From: Diospyros lotus | Taxonomy: Eukaryota > Streptophyta > Magnoliopsida > Ericales > Ebenaceae | DNA: 64,000 nucleotides | Assembly (NCBI RefSeq): GCF_014633365.1 | Contig: NC_068341.1 | Coordinates: forward strand, 42,798,044 to 42,862,043 | Direction: 5' to 3' | Shown: positions 44,221-56,105 of the stretch, piece after piece | Layout: each line of letters opens with the position of its first letter | Numbering within the stretch: position 1 is the first letter of the stretch | The notes under the pieces: generated by a model | Told to the model about the DNA's origin: nothing | Database searches by the model: none | The model's input: the letters and a program-made list of their open reading frames with translations, nothing else | Made by a program: the position numbers and the translations under genes

Positions 44221-46042
44221 TGTTAGTGTTGTGTGCCCTAATACTAGATTTGGATGACATCTAGCGGGGTTGTTTTAATGCATTAATTGTGTTTTTGTAT
44301 AAATTTATAAAAGATAAGGTTTTTTTTCATTCATATTTTCTCTAATTAATTATATGAACGAGTCCTAGATCTTCGGTGTAAGAATCTTATTTTCAATGTG
44401 TTGAGACTGTGTGACAAGATTCTCTGATAACAGAATATCTTAAATTATTCCTAGTCTTCAAATTTTTTGGATGAGGACTCCGATTAAATGAGTATGGACT
44501 AACACCGGGGTTACTACCTCGTTCGGTATGGGGATACCGATAGAAGAATGGTGTGTCACGCACCATATGATATAAGATGTCACTAGTAAACCTGTGGGTG
44601 TTTGTTGGGAAACGATTTGCCGAATGTAACACTGATGACTGACCACATGTCAGTGGATAATGGTCATGTCATCAGGTTGCGATGATGTGTTAATCCTTAA
44701 ACTTGAACTAGCACGGTTGTTTTATGTATTGGTGTGCGGGATTTGCTAATGAGCCGAACCATCCAATTGAGAAGTGAGAACGTTCATTTATGTGGTTCCG
44801 TATTGCTAGTATATGGAGACAGGTTGGGAATAGAATCTGCCACTCTCGTTGATATTTGATGGTGTGAATGTCCTTTGTGATCTACTTTTGATCTAACGAG
44901 ACAGTCCTTGGTTAGGGAAGATTGAAAGTCATGAAAGGTGTTTCTTAAGGTGTCATTTGGTCACATTAATAAGGTCTGACACATAGTTACTGTGTTTGTG
45001 AGTTTTTTACTCCATAACTCCTGCTCAATTAGGACGTTAGATGATGGAAGGATTATAGCATATGGCAATCGTTAACTGTAATAGGTTCACTTGAAGTAAG
45101 ACTTCACTACCACCTATACTATCCTGAACTGCTGCTAGGCGCTATTTAGGAACTCTCAAAACATCATCGAGATTTTAAAAAGTTCTGATGATAGATCAAG
45201 AGGTTGACCGATACCAAAAAGGGTTTCGATGTTATCTGATTGCTAGCGGATAATGAACTTAGAAAGTCACACACCATATCGTGTTGCGTTTGGTATCGAT
45301 ATCGTGTGCATAAAATGTCTTTAAAATTGATTGGTCAAAAGTTGACCATATGTCCCATGTCAATAGTGCATAGTGCATAGTACACAATGCGTGGTGCATA
45401 GTGTGCAATCAATTATTCATTGCACAATAAGAGGCGGCGACTAAAATTGCACGATGCATAGTGAAATTGCATAGTAACCTATTGAATTATTGAAACAATA
45501 ATTGAGGGGGGAGGGGCTGTGCGGATTTCAAAAGAAATCCAATTGCGGGAGGAGAAGAAGAAAAAAGGGTGGGGGAGATTTATTTTATAAATAAAAGGGT
45601 AGAGCCCTCTGCCCATTCTTTGCTCTCTCTCGTTTTTCTTTCACTTCTTATTTCTTCTTTTTCTGAAATATCAACAAAAATTATATGTGTAATTATTACG
45701 CATATAATTTTGAAACACAGACACTGGTGATACGTAAATCCTCTGTGTTTAGTACGGAAAGAGGTGACCAGAACGATATCTAATTGCATACTAGGTGTGG
45801 ACCTACTAGGAGTATCACATCTTGAGGTTGACTCTGTCTCAATACAAAAATCGGTTCTGTATTTCATCTCTTCATCATGCAGCAAATATGCATTTATTTA
45901 TGCATTTAATTGTTATAAATGCGTGTTGCTTAAATACTCAAACTATGTATGACGTATATATTATATTTCGTTGCATGTATCTGATACACAATAAAAATTT
46001 TATTTTTACCTATACGTACTACCGTACTACTGATTCCCTTGA
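44221..46042 (+). mobile_element. Solo LTR, family 1 (junction before P450-C); best-bounded copy
   Basis: Starts TGTTAGTGTTGTGTGCC and ends TGATTCCCTTGA, flanked by a perfect GCAAC duplication (44216-44220 and 46043-46047). It splits a LINE remnant whose two halves read on at both sides. A TATA box lies near 45590 and CATAGTGCATAGT repeats near 45365-45470. Confidence 0.82.
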
Positions 46043-46047
46043 GCAAC

Positions 46048-46760
46048 AAGGGTTTGATTCCAAAAGAACAAGGGACGAAGACCCAAACCACCTTGATCTT
46101 TAGGACAACAGATGTCAGACCAAACCACTTTGGTCTTACGAGAGGATAAGTCTGAGCCACTCCAAAGGAAAGCACAAACCATCTGTTCAAGTTCTTTGAG
46201 GACCTTTTTTGGAAGAATAAAGATTCGAGACCCAATAGATGTGGATAATGGAAAGCACTAATTCAAATTGAACAAGTTGAAGTCTACTCGCTCGCAAAGG
46301 ATAAAAAACAACCATGCCAAGAAACCACCCTAGAACGCACCCGATCAAGGATCATATGACATTCATTATACGAGAACCTTGTAGAGATCAGAGGGATGCC
46401 TAAATAGCGAATAGACAAGGAGCCTGGACGAAAGTTGGATTCTATCACCAGCTCCGCATGCAGATCGGGGGAGGAATAACAAAAAAATAATAATAATAAT
46501 CACTTTTTGAAGGGTTAGCATGCAAACCAAAGAATTCAACAAAGCAATCTAAGCAATGTTTCAAAACTTTAACAAACTCCCTATCCCCATGAGAGAAGAG
46601 TAATAGGTCGTTGACAAACATGAGCATGGCTAAGAGGGTGTGAAAATGGGAGAGAAGCACTTGGGACACCTCGTCCTTTAATGAAGTATGAGAACTATAA
46701 TTATGAGTAAGACTATGAATATGATAATAGTTTCTATGAGATAACATTTGCTGGAAGAAT
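46048..46760 (-). pseudogene. LINE reverse-transcriptase core remnant
   Basis: Minus strand, about 46445-46747: LAMLMFVNDLLLFSHGD, then KHCLDCFVEFFGLHANPSKS. This is the catalytic palm (family pattern FADDLLLF) and following helix of an L1-type LINE reverse transcriptase. The first catalytic aspartate is Asn here. Further on, at 46048-46235, a frame-shifted stretch reads like the KV.W..IC.PK..GGLGL segment. It joins the zinc-binding part at 43400-44215 when the LTR is removed. Non-functional. Confidence 0.72.
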
Positions 46761-47123
46761 AACTAAAAGCAACGGTCGCCCTCCCCAAGTATTGGCTTGG
46801 TGCCCAAACACTTGACAGTGCTTATAGAGTATGTATCTGTTTTACTCCCCAATGATCATCTCATGTTCTCTTGTGCCATTTTGCCTTGGGATGGCTGTTG
46901 CTGTTATCCCACCTTTATATGGTTTTCCTGGTGTTCTTTTCACTTTGCCTTGCATGGTTTGAGGTCGTTTTAGTTTTTGTTTTATTTCATTTCTTGTGTG
47001 AGGGTTGTTTTGTTTCTTGTTTCTTAACGGGGTATTCCCTAGCTTGTTTTTGTAGATACTTATGTGCTTTTTCTAATTAATACATGTTATTTATACACAC
47101 ACACACAAAAAAAAAAAAAAAAC
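46761..47123 (+). mobile_element. 3' end of a second LINE, plus strand, with poly(A)
   Basis: T-rich 3'-UTR-like text (TTTCTAATTAATACATG) followed by an ACAC run and a 16-A tract at about 47108-47123 is typical of plant L1 3' ends. It lies opposite to the neighbouring LINE remnant. The 5' border is not defined and I could not fix a target duplication. Confidence 0.45.
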
Positions 47124-48370
47124 ACGGCGTTGATCAAAGAACTATAGAAAAACAAAATTCAAAGATGAACCTTATATTTTGGAAAGTCAATGGTGAGATA
47201 AACCTGATCTGCCATAAGAAACAATTGCACCTTCTATTACCATGAGAGACAAGCATCTATGAAATCAAAAAATCCAACCAATCTCAAGATTATATACCAG
47301 TGAAAAACAACTTACATCACCAAGAATCTCAGTTTCAAAAATAAATTGTTCCAACCAAAATAACTTAAACAGCATGCATGGCAAATGCCAATCAATGTAT
47401 GTTGTCGTACCAAAACTATTACATGTTGCCAACTTATCATCACAACAAACTTTTGATAAAGAAGGGTTGCATTGGGTTGTGCACAACCAACGTAAAAGTT
47501 TCAGATATTATATCATGAATTTTAGATGAGATTGTGTAGCAATGTAGGTATAGGAAAACCAAAGATATCTTAAGTGGAAAACTTTTAAACATAATAGAAT
47601 TGTCTTACAAATACCACAATATGGCTATGGATAGAGATGGTCAAAAAATTAGAATTCATGCAGTCAACCTCACATTGGAGATTAAAGATTGTGTTTGTTT
47701 TTCATACCACTTTGGCTATTGGTGTGGTCTTGTCAATTTGAAATACAATGCTTGTTAACCCTTGAAAGCCCATGCTAATTAAATCTTCAGGTTGTTTTGG
47801 TTTGTAAGAATATGAACACAAATAAAAAAATGCAGCTATGTGTTGCTTCGCATGGTCACTGAGAAGAGGATTCCTATAGCTAACATTCTCTCCAAGGGCT
47901 GAACAAAGTCTGAGCTTTGGAAAGTTGGATAAACTTGACTTGAAAAAAAGGTATCCACGTCAATTTAAACACTTTTCAGCCTTCAATTGGGTCATTTTGG
48001 ATTTGGATCATTTATAAATTAAATGTGTTGTGTTATAGTAAAAGTACTTTTCATTCAACAGCAATGATTTCTGTCCTTTTTCATTTCTTTTCTGAATTTT
48101 TTAAATTAACTTATCTTCCGAGAGTTCCCGTCTTGGTAGAGATAAGAGTGAAATTCCAATTTCATGGAATTCCAATTCTCACCCCTAATCCTTAAAAATT
48201 TTAATTTCTTGATTTTAAGAAAAATTTTTACTTTTTAAATTAAGATGGAATTCAAATTTTATAGAATTGAAAAACTGTTTGATAGAATTTCTTAAAATTT
48301 AGATGAAATTCGAATTTCACCCTCATTTTTCACCCATATCAAACATACCTAGAAGAAATAACTGAATCGA
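47124..48370. other. Sequence unique to the B-C junction; nothing recognised
   Basis: Balanced-composition DNA with no counterpart in the other units and no convincing reading frame. About 48100-48350 has inverted AATTCCAATTT/AAATTGGAATT-like words (GGAATTCCAATTCTCACCCC, AATTTTATAGAATTG) suggestive of a worn MITE, not delimited. Confidence 0.3.
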
Positions 48371-48770
48371 AATAATTAGAGATATAAAATTATTGTTGGT
48401 AATCCCGTCTCTCAATTTAATTAAGACACAAAATTCAGTTCTTATTCTCAAGACATATAGAGTTTAAGAGAAAATTTTATTATTTTAATAAAATTACAAA
48501 CATACTTAATCTTGATGATAAGTTGATGGAAGTTACCAGCTAAATAGAAAATGATTATACGATATTTCATTTTCTTTCTCGTGACCTTTCACTTTCATTA
48601 ATACCCTCCTCTGGCTTCTTTTATATATATATATATATATACATATATATAGATTGATTTATCTTTTTAATTTCTTCAAATTTATTATCAAAACTAATTA
48701 ATAATGAACAACTGAAAGTAAACAAACAAACAGTGGGGGCAATTATTGCATGGGTGAGGCTACAGTTATC
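48371..48770. other. 3' flank of P450-C
   Basis: Aligns to 3600-3994, including the AAGACACAAAATTCAGTTC segment of the worn SINE-like stretch and a long TA microsatellite (about 48620-48650). Confidence 0.5.
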
Positions 48771-50703
48771 TTAATTACAAGTACTAACTAGTAACTCGTA
48801 CATATGATCTGGAAATCGGGGCTCCATCACGACGGCGATCGGAATCTTCCTGTGAGTCGTCAGCCCATACTCTTCCTCCATGTCCACTTCTTCCGGTTTG
48901 ACGCCACCGGGCAATCTACAGTCGAATCCATGCAACAAGTTAGCCAACGTCGACTTGATCATCTTCATTCCCAGCCTGTACGCCGGACACATCCTCTGGC
49001 CTGAACCGAAAGGCAACAGCTCAAAATGATGTCCCTTCACGTCTATCTGATTCTTCTCCCCCAAGAACCTCTCCGGCCGAAACAGCAGAGGTTCGTCCCA
49101 GCATCTGGGATCTCTCCCGATACTCCACACGTTGACGAACAGAGTCGTCCCCTTGGCAATGTCGTACCCGGCGACGCTGCAATCTTCGATGGACAAATGG
49201 GGCGCCAACAGCGTAGCCACCGGATGAAGCCTCATGGTTTCCTTGACGATTGCGTTGAGGTAAGGAAGCTGTGGGATGTCTTCCTCTTCCACCCATCTGC
49301 CTCTGCCGACAACTCTGTCGAGCTCTTCGACTGCTTTCTCCCGGATGAATGGATGCTTCATGAGTTCAGATATTGCCCATTCCACGGTCACCGCCGAGGT
49401 ATCTGTGCCGCCAGCGATCGGGTCCTGCCACCCATTGAGACAATAATTAATTAGCTAATTATAAATTTGAACAAATACAAAATAATATAAACAAATTACA
49501 AATTAACCATATAAAAAGCAAAGAAAGTTTACTCTCAAGGTAAATAGATTAGATACCATTAATATGAGTCCGATCAGCTGATAAAATGGGGAATTGCTCT
49601 TGGTTTAGTTAAAAAAAAATGGACCCATTTTTCCGACGAATCGTGATTAAACCGGTGAGTTATTGAATTTAGGATTTAGGGTGTGAGTTATGAGGCGACG
49701 AAACAGTTTTTTTAAATACTTAAAACTTGAAAAAGATATATGTAATAATGTAAAATAAATCCAAAACATATACCTGTATCAAACCCTTGATGCAGTCAGT
49801 AGTGAGCTTAATTTCAAGAGCAGGATCATCGGCAAGATCCAGCAGCACATCCACCAAGTCCTTGGGCATAGAATCCTTGTCGCCCGCGGCGGCTCTCCTC
49901 GTCGCCTTCTCCTTGTGATCGTCGATCACATGGTCGTGAAACCTGTCCAGCTTCCTGTACAACGCCTTCATCCGCTTCACGTAGCCCTGCAAGTCCAGGA
50001 AGCTGAGCCACGGTATCCAGTCGCCGATGTTGAACACGCCGCCGAGCACAAACCACTCGTCCACCATCCCCTGCAGCTCTGCCAGCTTCACCCCTCGGTG
50101 ACCGCCTTCGTCCGTCGATGATTCGCTGAAGTACTTGTCGCCCAGCGTCATTCTGCTCGTGCTGGTCAGCGTGAAACGAGTCAAATGTTCCCTCATTACC
50201 ACCGTCGTTCCCGACAGCCCGCGAAGCCGGGAAACCAGAGCCCGCTGTTCCTCCACGCGAATGTACTGGTACGAGTCCAGTCGCTTCGGGCTGAACAGCT
50301 CGTTGAGGTAGATCCTGCGAGCCTGCCGCCAGTGAGGACCGTACGGAGCCCATGTCAGGTCAGAGAAGTTGTAGGCGGTGTACTTTCCGGCGGCGTGGGC
50401 CGGGCGAGAGGCAAAGGCTCGGCCGTGTGTTTTGAGGAATTCCTCGGCCATTTCGGGGGAGGACGCCACCACGACGGGGCAGGAGCCGAACTTGAGCTGC
50501 ATGATTGGGCCGTACTTTTCCGATAACAAGTTGAAGGATTGGTGCGGGATGGAACCCACTAAGTTTAGGTTTCCGATGATCGGCCATGGCTTTGGACCTG
50601 GTGGCTGCTTCGGCTTGTGGCGGGGGACTGGGATGACTTGCCGGAGAAGGGTGACAGCAACTATGGCTGCTAAGGCTAAAACTGACCATGATGCAAGCTC
50701 CAT
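48771..50703 (-). CDS. CYP92-like cytochrome P450, copy C (intact)
   Basis: Exon 1 is 49774-50703 and exon 2 is 48771-49424, with a 349-bp phase-0 GT-AG intron. The product is 527 residues. All P450 landmarks are present: [40 protein letters not shown] and PFGSGQRMCPA. I chose the ATG at 50703 because it starts MELASWS, as in the other copies. A longer frame is open upstream only through a GTG. Copy C differs from B in the B-C loop before the C-helix (AHAAGKYTAYNF and LTWAPYGPHWR against ALAAGKYTSYNF and LLWAPYGPYWR), a region that lines the active site in P450s (SRS1). Its substrate may therefore differ. Probable ER membrane protein; substrate unknown. Confidence 0.9.
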
Positions 50704-50758
50704 CTGCACGGCTAGTCACACTGATGTTGGGTGGTCAAATGCTTCTCAAAGTAGATAA

Positions 50759-50767
50759 CTATTTATA
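50759..50767 (-). promoter_or_regulatory. TATA box of P450-C
   Basis: Minus-strand TATAAATAG about 56 bp upstream of the ATG at 50703. It matches the boxes of copies A and B. Confidence 0.65.
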
Positions 50768-51496
50768 GAAAAAAGAGATATTTTAAAAACAGAATTGTAA
50801 ACGTCGGCAATTTCAGAGATGGGCCGGAGGCCCATCGAGTGGTGGGGCCCACACCCATTGGTACCCCGCGTCAGATGACGTGCAACAGATCATCTCTAAT
50901 TTTAAAAAATAAATGCTATTGCTTTTCAAAATGTAAAACATTAAAATATATTTCCTCATTTTCAAAAAATTAAACTCACCAAGCTTAAATATAAATTTTT
51001 ATAAGATAAAATTAAATCAGTAGTCTTAACTTCACTTTTTTATTACAATTCATTACCAACCAATAAAAACTAAATTACCAAGAAATAAAAACTCATCCAA
51101 TGAGAAAATCAGGTAAAATGAAGTCGCTAATAATATCTTATATCCTACCGCTGCAGCATATAAGAAAATGAACTAGTTATTATATTTTAATTTTATCATT
51201 ACATTCACTAACCTTTGATTTTTTATTACAATTCAATTTCTCTTATAATTTTTAGTTAATTTTTCTTATCGTTAATTTTTCTTAATGAAAACTAATATTT
51301 GATGCATTAATATCAACCTTGTGATCACCTGATTGTGGATTTTTTTTATTAATTTTAACATTAAGTGATTGTGGGTTTTTTTATTAATTCGATTCCTTTG
51401 GTGATTTTTTTTTTTTTTATTTAGGTCAGTTGTGGACTGCAAAAATTATAGTATAATAATTAATGTTTGTAAGAAATACAAAGTTGAGGAACTAAT
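50768..51496. other. Upstream region of P450-C; no gene seen
   Basis: Aligns in pieces to 6020-6610 of unit A, including the GGTGGGGCCCACAC patch and the repeated GATTGTGGGTTTTTTTATTAA words. No coding signal. Confidence 0.5.
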
Positions 51497-51501
51497 ACCA
51501 T

Positions 51502-52052
51502 TGTTGTGTCATAGGTAAAATCTCATTAAAGGGTCAAGTAAGTCCAAAAGCTCAAAATGTCTTTTTGGACTAAAAGACATAATTTTCCATATGTGGGGGT
51601 CCCACACAAAGCGTGCAGACACGATAAGTTCGACATTTAAAAATCCTATTAAATACTCCAAGAAAATGATAGATAATTATCCATAGCGAAATCTAATTCT
51701 AAAATGATTATGAAATATTTGGATAAGCATTATTCTTAGGAAATTCTATCCCTAAAAATGATAAGATAAACACCATCTATCAAGATAAGCGTTATCTGCA
51801 ATTCTGTTACATTTTAAATCATTTCGTATTTCTCTATAAATAGGCAAGTATGCATTCCTGGAAAGGAGAGGACGTCTTTGATACTATTTTAATACAGTTT
51901 CTTTCATTATATTCAATATCTAATTGAAGCGTAAAAGTGTTTGCGCGGGGATCTCCCCGCGCCCTTTGACTGTTTTCTTATTTTTGTAGACTCAAGCGGG
52001 TTGAAGACGACGTTTCCATTCTACAAATGTATTGTTGTATCATGTCACAACA
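51502..52052 (+). mobile_element. Solo LTR, 551 bp, perfect ACCAT duplication
   Basis: Begins TGTTGTGTCATAGG and ends ATGTCACAACA, obeying TG...CA with complementary tips. It is flanked by ACCAT at 51497-51501 and 52053-52057. Unit A has the unoccupied site at about 6606-6612. A TATA box (TATAAATAGG, about 51835) and a polyadenylation-like region lie in the right half, giving plus orientation. The size and ends fit a Copia-type LTR, but that is inference. Confidence 0.85.
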
Positions 52053-52057
52053 ACCAT

Positions 52058-52924
52058 AGATGGATTGATTTCTTTGATAGTTTGGTAAAATAATTTAATC
52101 ATAACTATAAAATTATCATTAAACAAAATCACATGCAATGAATGCTAATCCAAACAAGAGTTTGTCTCCATTTTGGCTTGGTATTTGCTTGCGTCCTCCA
52201 CCAAATGTTTTATTTAGAAATATAAAACCTTCAAGACTGTTCAGCCTTGGATTTGTTGCTTTGCTCTTTCACTGTGGATGTATTTTCAACCACATCTCTA
52301 ATGGTAGGGATGGCTAGTGATGGTCAAACTTTGGGAAATATCTGGTATTTATGGGTATTCTCTCGAATGAAAATAATGTGATGTTATATATGTAAAATAT
52401 GAAGAATGTATTTTATATACATAGAGAGAGAGTATATTATATAGAGATTTTTTGTGTGTATAATATATTTTTCGTCGTATACATTACACTTTTGTTTTGC
52501 ATAGGATGTTGACTCTCAAAGTAACATAATTTTTTTGTAAATTTTAGATTAGGTGGCTACTGTTATCAATTAAATATAATAATAAATTTATTATTATCAA
52601 GCCAATTAAAATTATAAGAGAAAAGAACAATTACAGAGACATAGGATAGCTTTACGCAAATACTCTGATACTGAAGTCAGATTATCGAGAATGTTTGAAA
52701 AAGTTAGAGTTTTTGAATCAATATTAGTGGTATATTTGTTTTTTTGGTAAGGAGAGTTCATTTATTTATACAAAAACGTGGAAATTTGTAACAAATATCC
52801 CTAATATTCTGAGATTAAGTAGAATTAGGGCTTTACTAGATCATGTCGATCTTTTACGAAATCCTCAAAGGAATTTTTCAAATATTAGAATTATCATATT
52901 CGTGTTTCCTTTGGGACTTTTCTC
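52058..52924. other. Shared intergenic DNA; no gene seen
   Basis: Aligns to 6612-7687 without the SINE-like insert, so about 52215 is its empty site. A+T-rich. Confidence 0.5.
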
Positions 52925-53125
52925 TGAAGTTAGAGTTTTCTTGGAACCTCTTATGATCTTTGAAGTCTATCCCAAGACCTCTTATAGTCTCCAAGAGACT
53001 AGAGTCTTCCTAAAATCTCTTATGATCTCTTAGAGATTGAATCTAATCAGAATCTCTTACAATCTCTAAGAAACTAGAGTCTACCCAAGATCTCTTACCT
53101 CTTATGATCTTCAGGAGACTATAGT
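52925..53125. repeat. ~40-bp minisatellite, unit C copy
   Basis: Same repeat as at 9865-10165 and 35010-35215. Units are more worn here. Confidence 0.55.
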
Positions 53126-53840
53126 TTGCTTTTTATCCTTTGATGAGACTTTGCACATGACACATCAGTTACATACTTTAAATTATGTTTATACATTTAT
53201 TTCTTGTTGAGTAAAAGTAAATTTAGAAGAAAAAAAAAAAAAAACCTCAATCCCGTACCCTAATGTGAATTTGACGTCCACAAGACTAATATATATATAA
53301 TAACAAATCGACACTTCAATTATAGCCAGTATCGTTTATCAAACCAAGATAACACCTTTTACTAATTAAGCTTTAATGATAGTGCCATAATTAGGCACTT
53401 CATCACTAAGCTAATAAGAGAAAGAATATAAGACTTTGAGCTTAGCAAACATTATTTTATTTCCTTAGGCTATCGCGTCTTTAATATATTTCCTTTTTCT
53501 GACGTTTTTTCTAAGGAGAATATTCTAGAGGAGTTGGACAAAATGTCAAAAGACTTCTAGAAAAGGAAAGTGACTAGAATATAAAAGCCTTAAAGCTTAG
53601 GTGGGGACGAATTTTGAAATGAATTTACTAAATTTTGTCAATATATATAAAAAAGGTCTTCTTTTCTCTAATGCTTTTTAGAAATTCCAACAAAATGGGT
53701 GACCACAAGAAAATAAATAAAATCCATTCTTAGACATGATTTGATGTATGTGGAAAAGTAAGAGCTATTCTAAATAAATTTTTAAAAAAAATATCACAAG
53801 AAATATGAAGTCAAAAAGAAAAAGAAGAAGAATAATCATT
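53126..53840. other. Shared intergenic DNA; no gene seen
   Basis: Aligns to 10924-11620 of unit A. It breaks off at about 53840, where a deletion has fused it to the interior of the family 2 LTR. Confidence 0.45.
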
Positions 53841-54391
53841 TTATATTTGATATCGATCTTGTGGGCTCAAAATATCTTTAGAAATGATTGATCAAAACTT
53901 AATTAATGTAATTAAACTCATAAAAGCAAGGGTCTTAATTTTCACCCGCCTGTCTTTTTCCTCCTCTACTTTCTAATGTAATTTCATTGTTGTCAGGGGT
54001 TATTTTTTTGGGAAAGTCACATGTATAATTTTAAAATTTAAGTATATTATTCACGAAATTTATGTGTTTAGCATGAAAAGAAATAATCAAATGGTATCAC
54101 TTAACATATTAGGTGTGAACCGATTAAAACCATCACATCTTGAGATAGATTATGTCTCAATATACAAATCGATTATATATTTCATTTGTCTCAATATACA
54201 AATTATTTATATATTTCATCTATTCATTGGACAACAAGTATAAATTTATTTATATTTAATTATTAAATATACATATTACTTAAATATTCAAGTTAGTGTG
54301 TGGTGTGTATGTTATATTTTACTACATATATTTGATATACGATAAAAAAAAATTATTTTTTCTCATACAGCTATATATATGATTCTTTTCA
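53841..54391 (+). mobile_element. Solo LTR, family 2 site, 3' remnant (unit C)
   Basis: Starts within the LTR at TTTGATATCGAT (compare about 12845) and ends TGATTCTTTTCA before CTTTT, the same right junction as in units A and B. The 5' two thirds are deleted. There is a ~37-bp internal duplication at about 54150-54210 (TGTCTCAATATACAAAT twice). Confidence 0.65.
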
Positions 54392-54656
54392 CTTTTAAAG
54401 TTAATTTTAAAATTAATATTATAAATTAATTAAAAAATTAGAAGATTGGAATGGGAAGAGCAGCGAAGCACATAGAAGAAAAATAAAATATAATAAATTG
54501 GAAGCCGCAGTTGGAGGCAGTGGTGGAGAATTGCAATGGGAGAGACTTCAAATTGAAGGAGAAGTACGGGGGTGGGAAAGGAAAGTCGCCGCCATCGGCG
54601 GCGGCGGGGGAGAGACGTAAGTCGCACGGCTCGGTGGACGGTGATGCACGCAGAAG
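54392..54656. other. GC-rich island, left half (unit C)
   Basis: Counterpart of 38480-38790. It contains GGCGGCGGCGGGGGAGAGAC and ends in the CGCAGAAG target of the hAT element. Confidence 0.4.
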
Positions 54657-55712
54657 CAGGGCGGAGCCAGAAAATATTTTCAATGAGGGCAAAATTTATT
54701 AAAAAATAATAATAATAAATAATATAAATATATTAAAAATTAATATAATTTATTTAATTTCTCCCTATTAACATATGACAAAGATTTTTGTTTTAAAATT
54801 TTTTTCATAACTATTTCAAACTTAATATAACAAATGATAATTAGAGAATGCATAAATTCATAAATTATGTGATTGATCCAACAATTAAAATATTAAATTA
54901 TATATGCTTGTGCAATTAATTCAACAATTAAAATATCAAATTATGTGTAATTGATCCAACAATCAAATATCAAATTATGTATGTCTGTGCAATTGTTCCA
55001 ATAATCAAAATATTATGCCTATGTAATTAATAAACTTATTTATCAATATTTAACATCAACTTAACAAACTTATTTTTGAGAAATCTAACATCAATTAATC
55101 CAACATCAGCTAACAAAATTCAAGATCACTTAATTAATTTTAAAATTGAAAAAAAAAATTATAACAAAAATTAGTGAAGTAGAAGCTTACTGCTGTGCTG
55201 CTCACTGATTTACATGAAGTAGGGTCAAGAGGGAGAGCCGGAGTCGAAGCCGAGCGGAGAGGCAGTCAGGCAGGCGGCAACGAGTGACGGAGGGCTGAAA
55301 CCCCGAGGAGGAGAGAGCCAGCGACGCTATGAGCGACGGAGCGAGGCTATGAGAGAGCTCAGAGAGGCGCTATGAGAGAGCTCAGAGAGGCAGCAGTAAG
55401 CGAGAGCGAGACTGTGAGAGACCGCGGTCAGAGGGAGAGCTGGCAACTGGCGAGGGCGAGCAAAGAGACGACCGAGGCGGTCGAGCAAGGCCGAAGGGGC
55501 GCCGGTGAGCGACGGAGCCACCGAGCTAGATAGAGGCAAGAGCAAAAGACAGGGTGCAAGCGGGTGGGCGGCGACTGAGTGCGGGAGCTTGAGTGAAAGA
55601 GAAAATAAAGGTAAGACATGGGAGGGTTTACAGATTTAGGGCAGGCCTCAGTGCGGGCCAAGGCCCAGTGAGGGCCATGGCTTGCACTGGGCCTATGTTG
55701 GCTCCGTCCCTG
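54657..55712. mobile_element. Non-autonomous hAT element (1056 bp)
   Basis: Ends CAGGGCGGAGCCAG and GGCTCCGTCCCTG are near-perfect terminal inverted repeats. They are flanked by the 8-bp duplication CGCAGAAG (54649-54656 and 55713-55720), the hAT signature. Unit B has the unoccupied site near 38785. The left half is A/T-rich. The right half (about 55200-55560) is a purine-rich GAGAG/GCGAG low-complexity block that yields only spurious frames. No transposase. Confidence 0.88.
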
Positions 55713-55720
55713 CGCAGAAG

Positions 55721-56093
55721 TCGTGCGCAAGCATCTGCAAAGCGCAAGACAGATGCAGCAAGCGAGGTAGCAACGGACGGAAGCAAGTCCAAGCGACGAT
55801 CAGATGTGTTCCAGATTTGAATAAAGGAGACTTATGGGTGTTTTTTTTGTGTTTTTGGTTTTTAGTTTTTAATTTTTAATTTATTTTTAATTTTATATTT
55901 TATGTATCTATTTTGAGATTACTGAAAATATATCCTTTTTATCTATAACGTTTTTAATGTTTTGAAAATTTTGAACATATTGGTAATGAAAACAACTAAA
56001 ATAATTTTTTATTATTTTGAGTTTTTTTTGTAATTTTTTTATTTCAAAAAACATTTTTAAAATTATGAAAGTAAACATGTTTTTACTGTTTTG
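55721..56093. other. GC-rich island, right half, then A/T-rich DNA
   Basis: Aligns to 38788-39165 of unit B. The first 100 bases are the right half of the GC island, followed by T-rich sequence without a gene. Confidence 0.4.
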
Positions 56094-56105
56094 AAAAATT
56101 AAAAA

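Noticed and set aside
3995..50703. Interpretation of the array as a multi-enzyme biosynthetic gene cluster
   Set aside because: Only P450 paralogues are present. There is no terpene synthase, transferase or other pathway enzyme in the window.
55327..55820. Overlapping Leu/Ser- and Arg-rich frames in the hAT element
   Set aside because: These derive from the GAGAG/GCGAG purine-rich core, which keeps frames open by composition.
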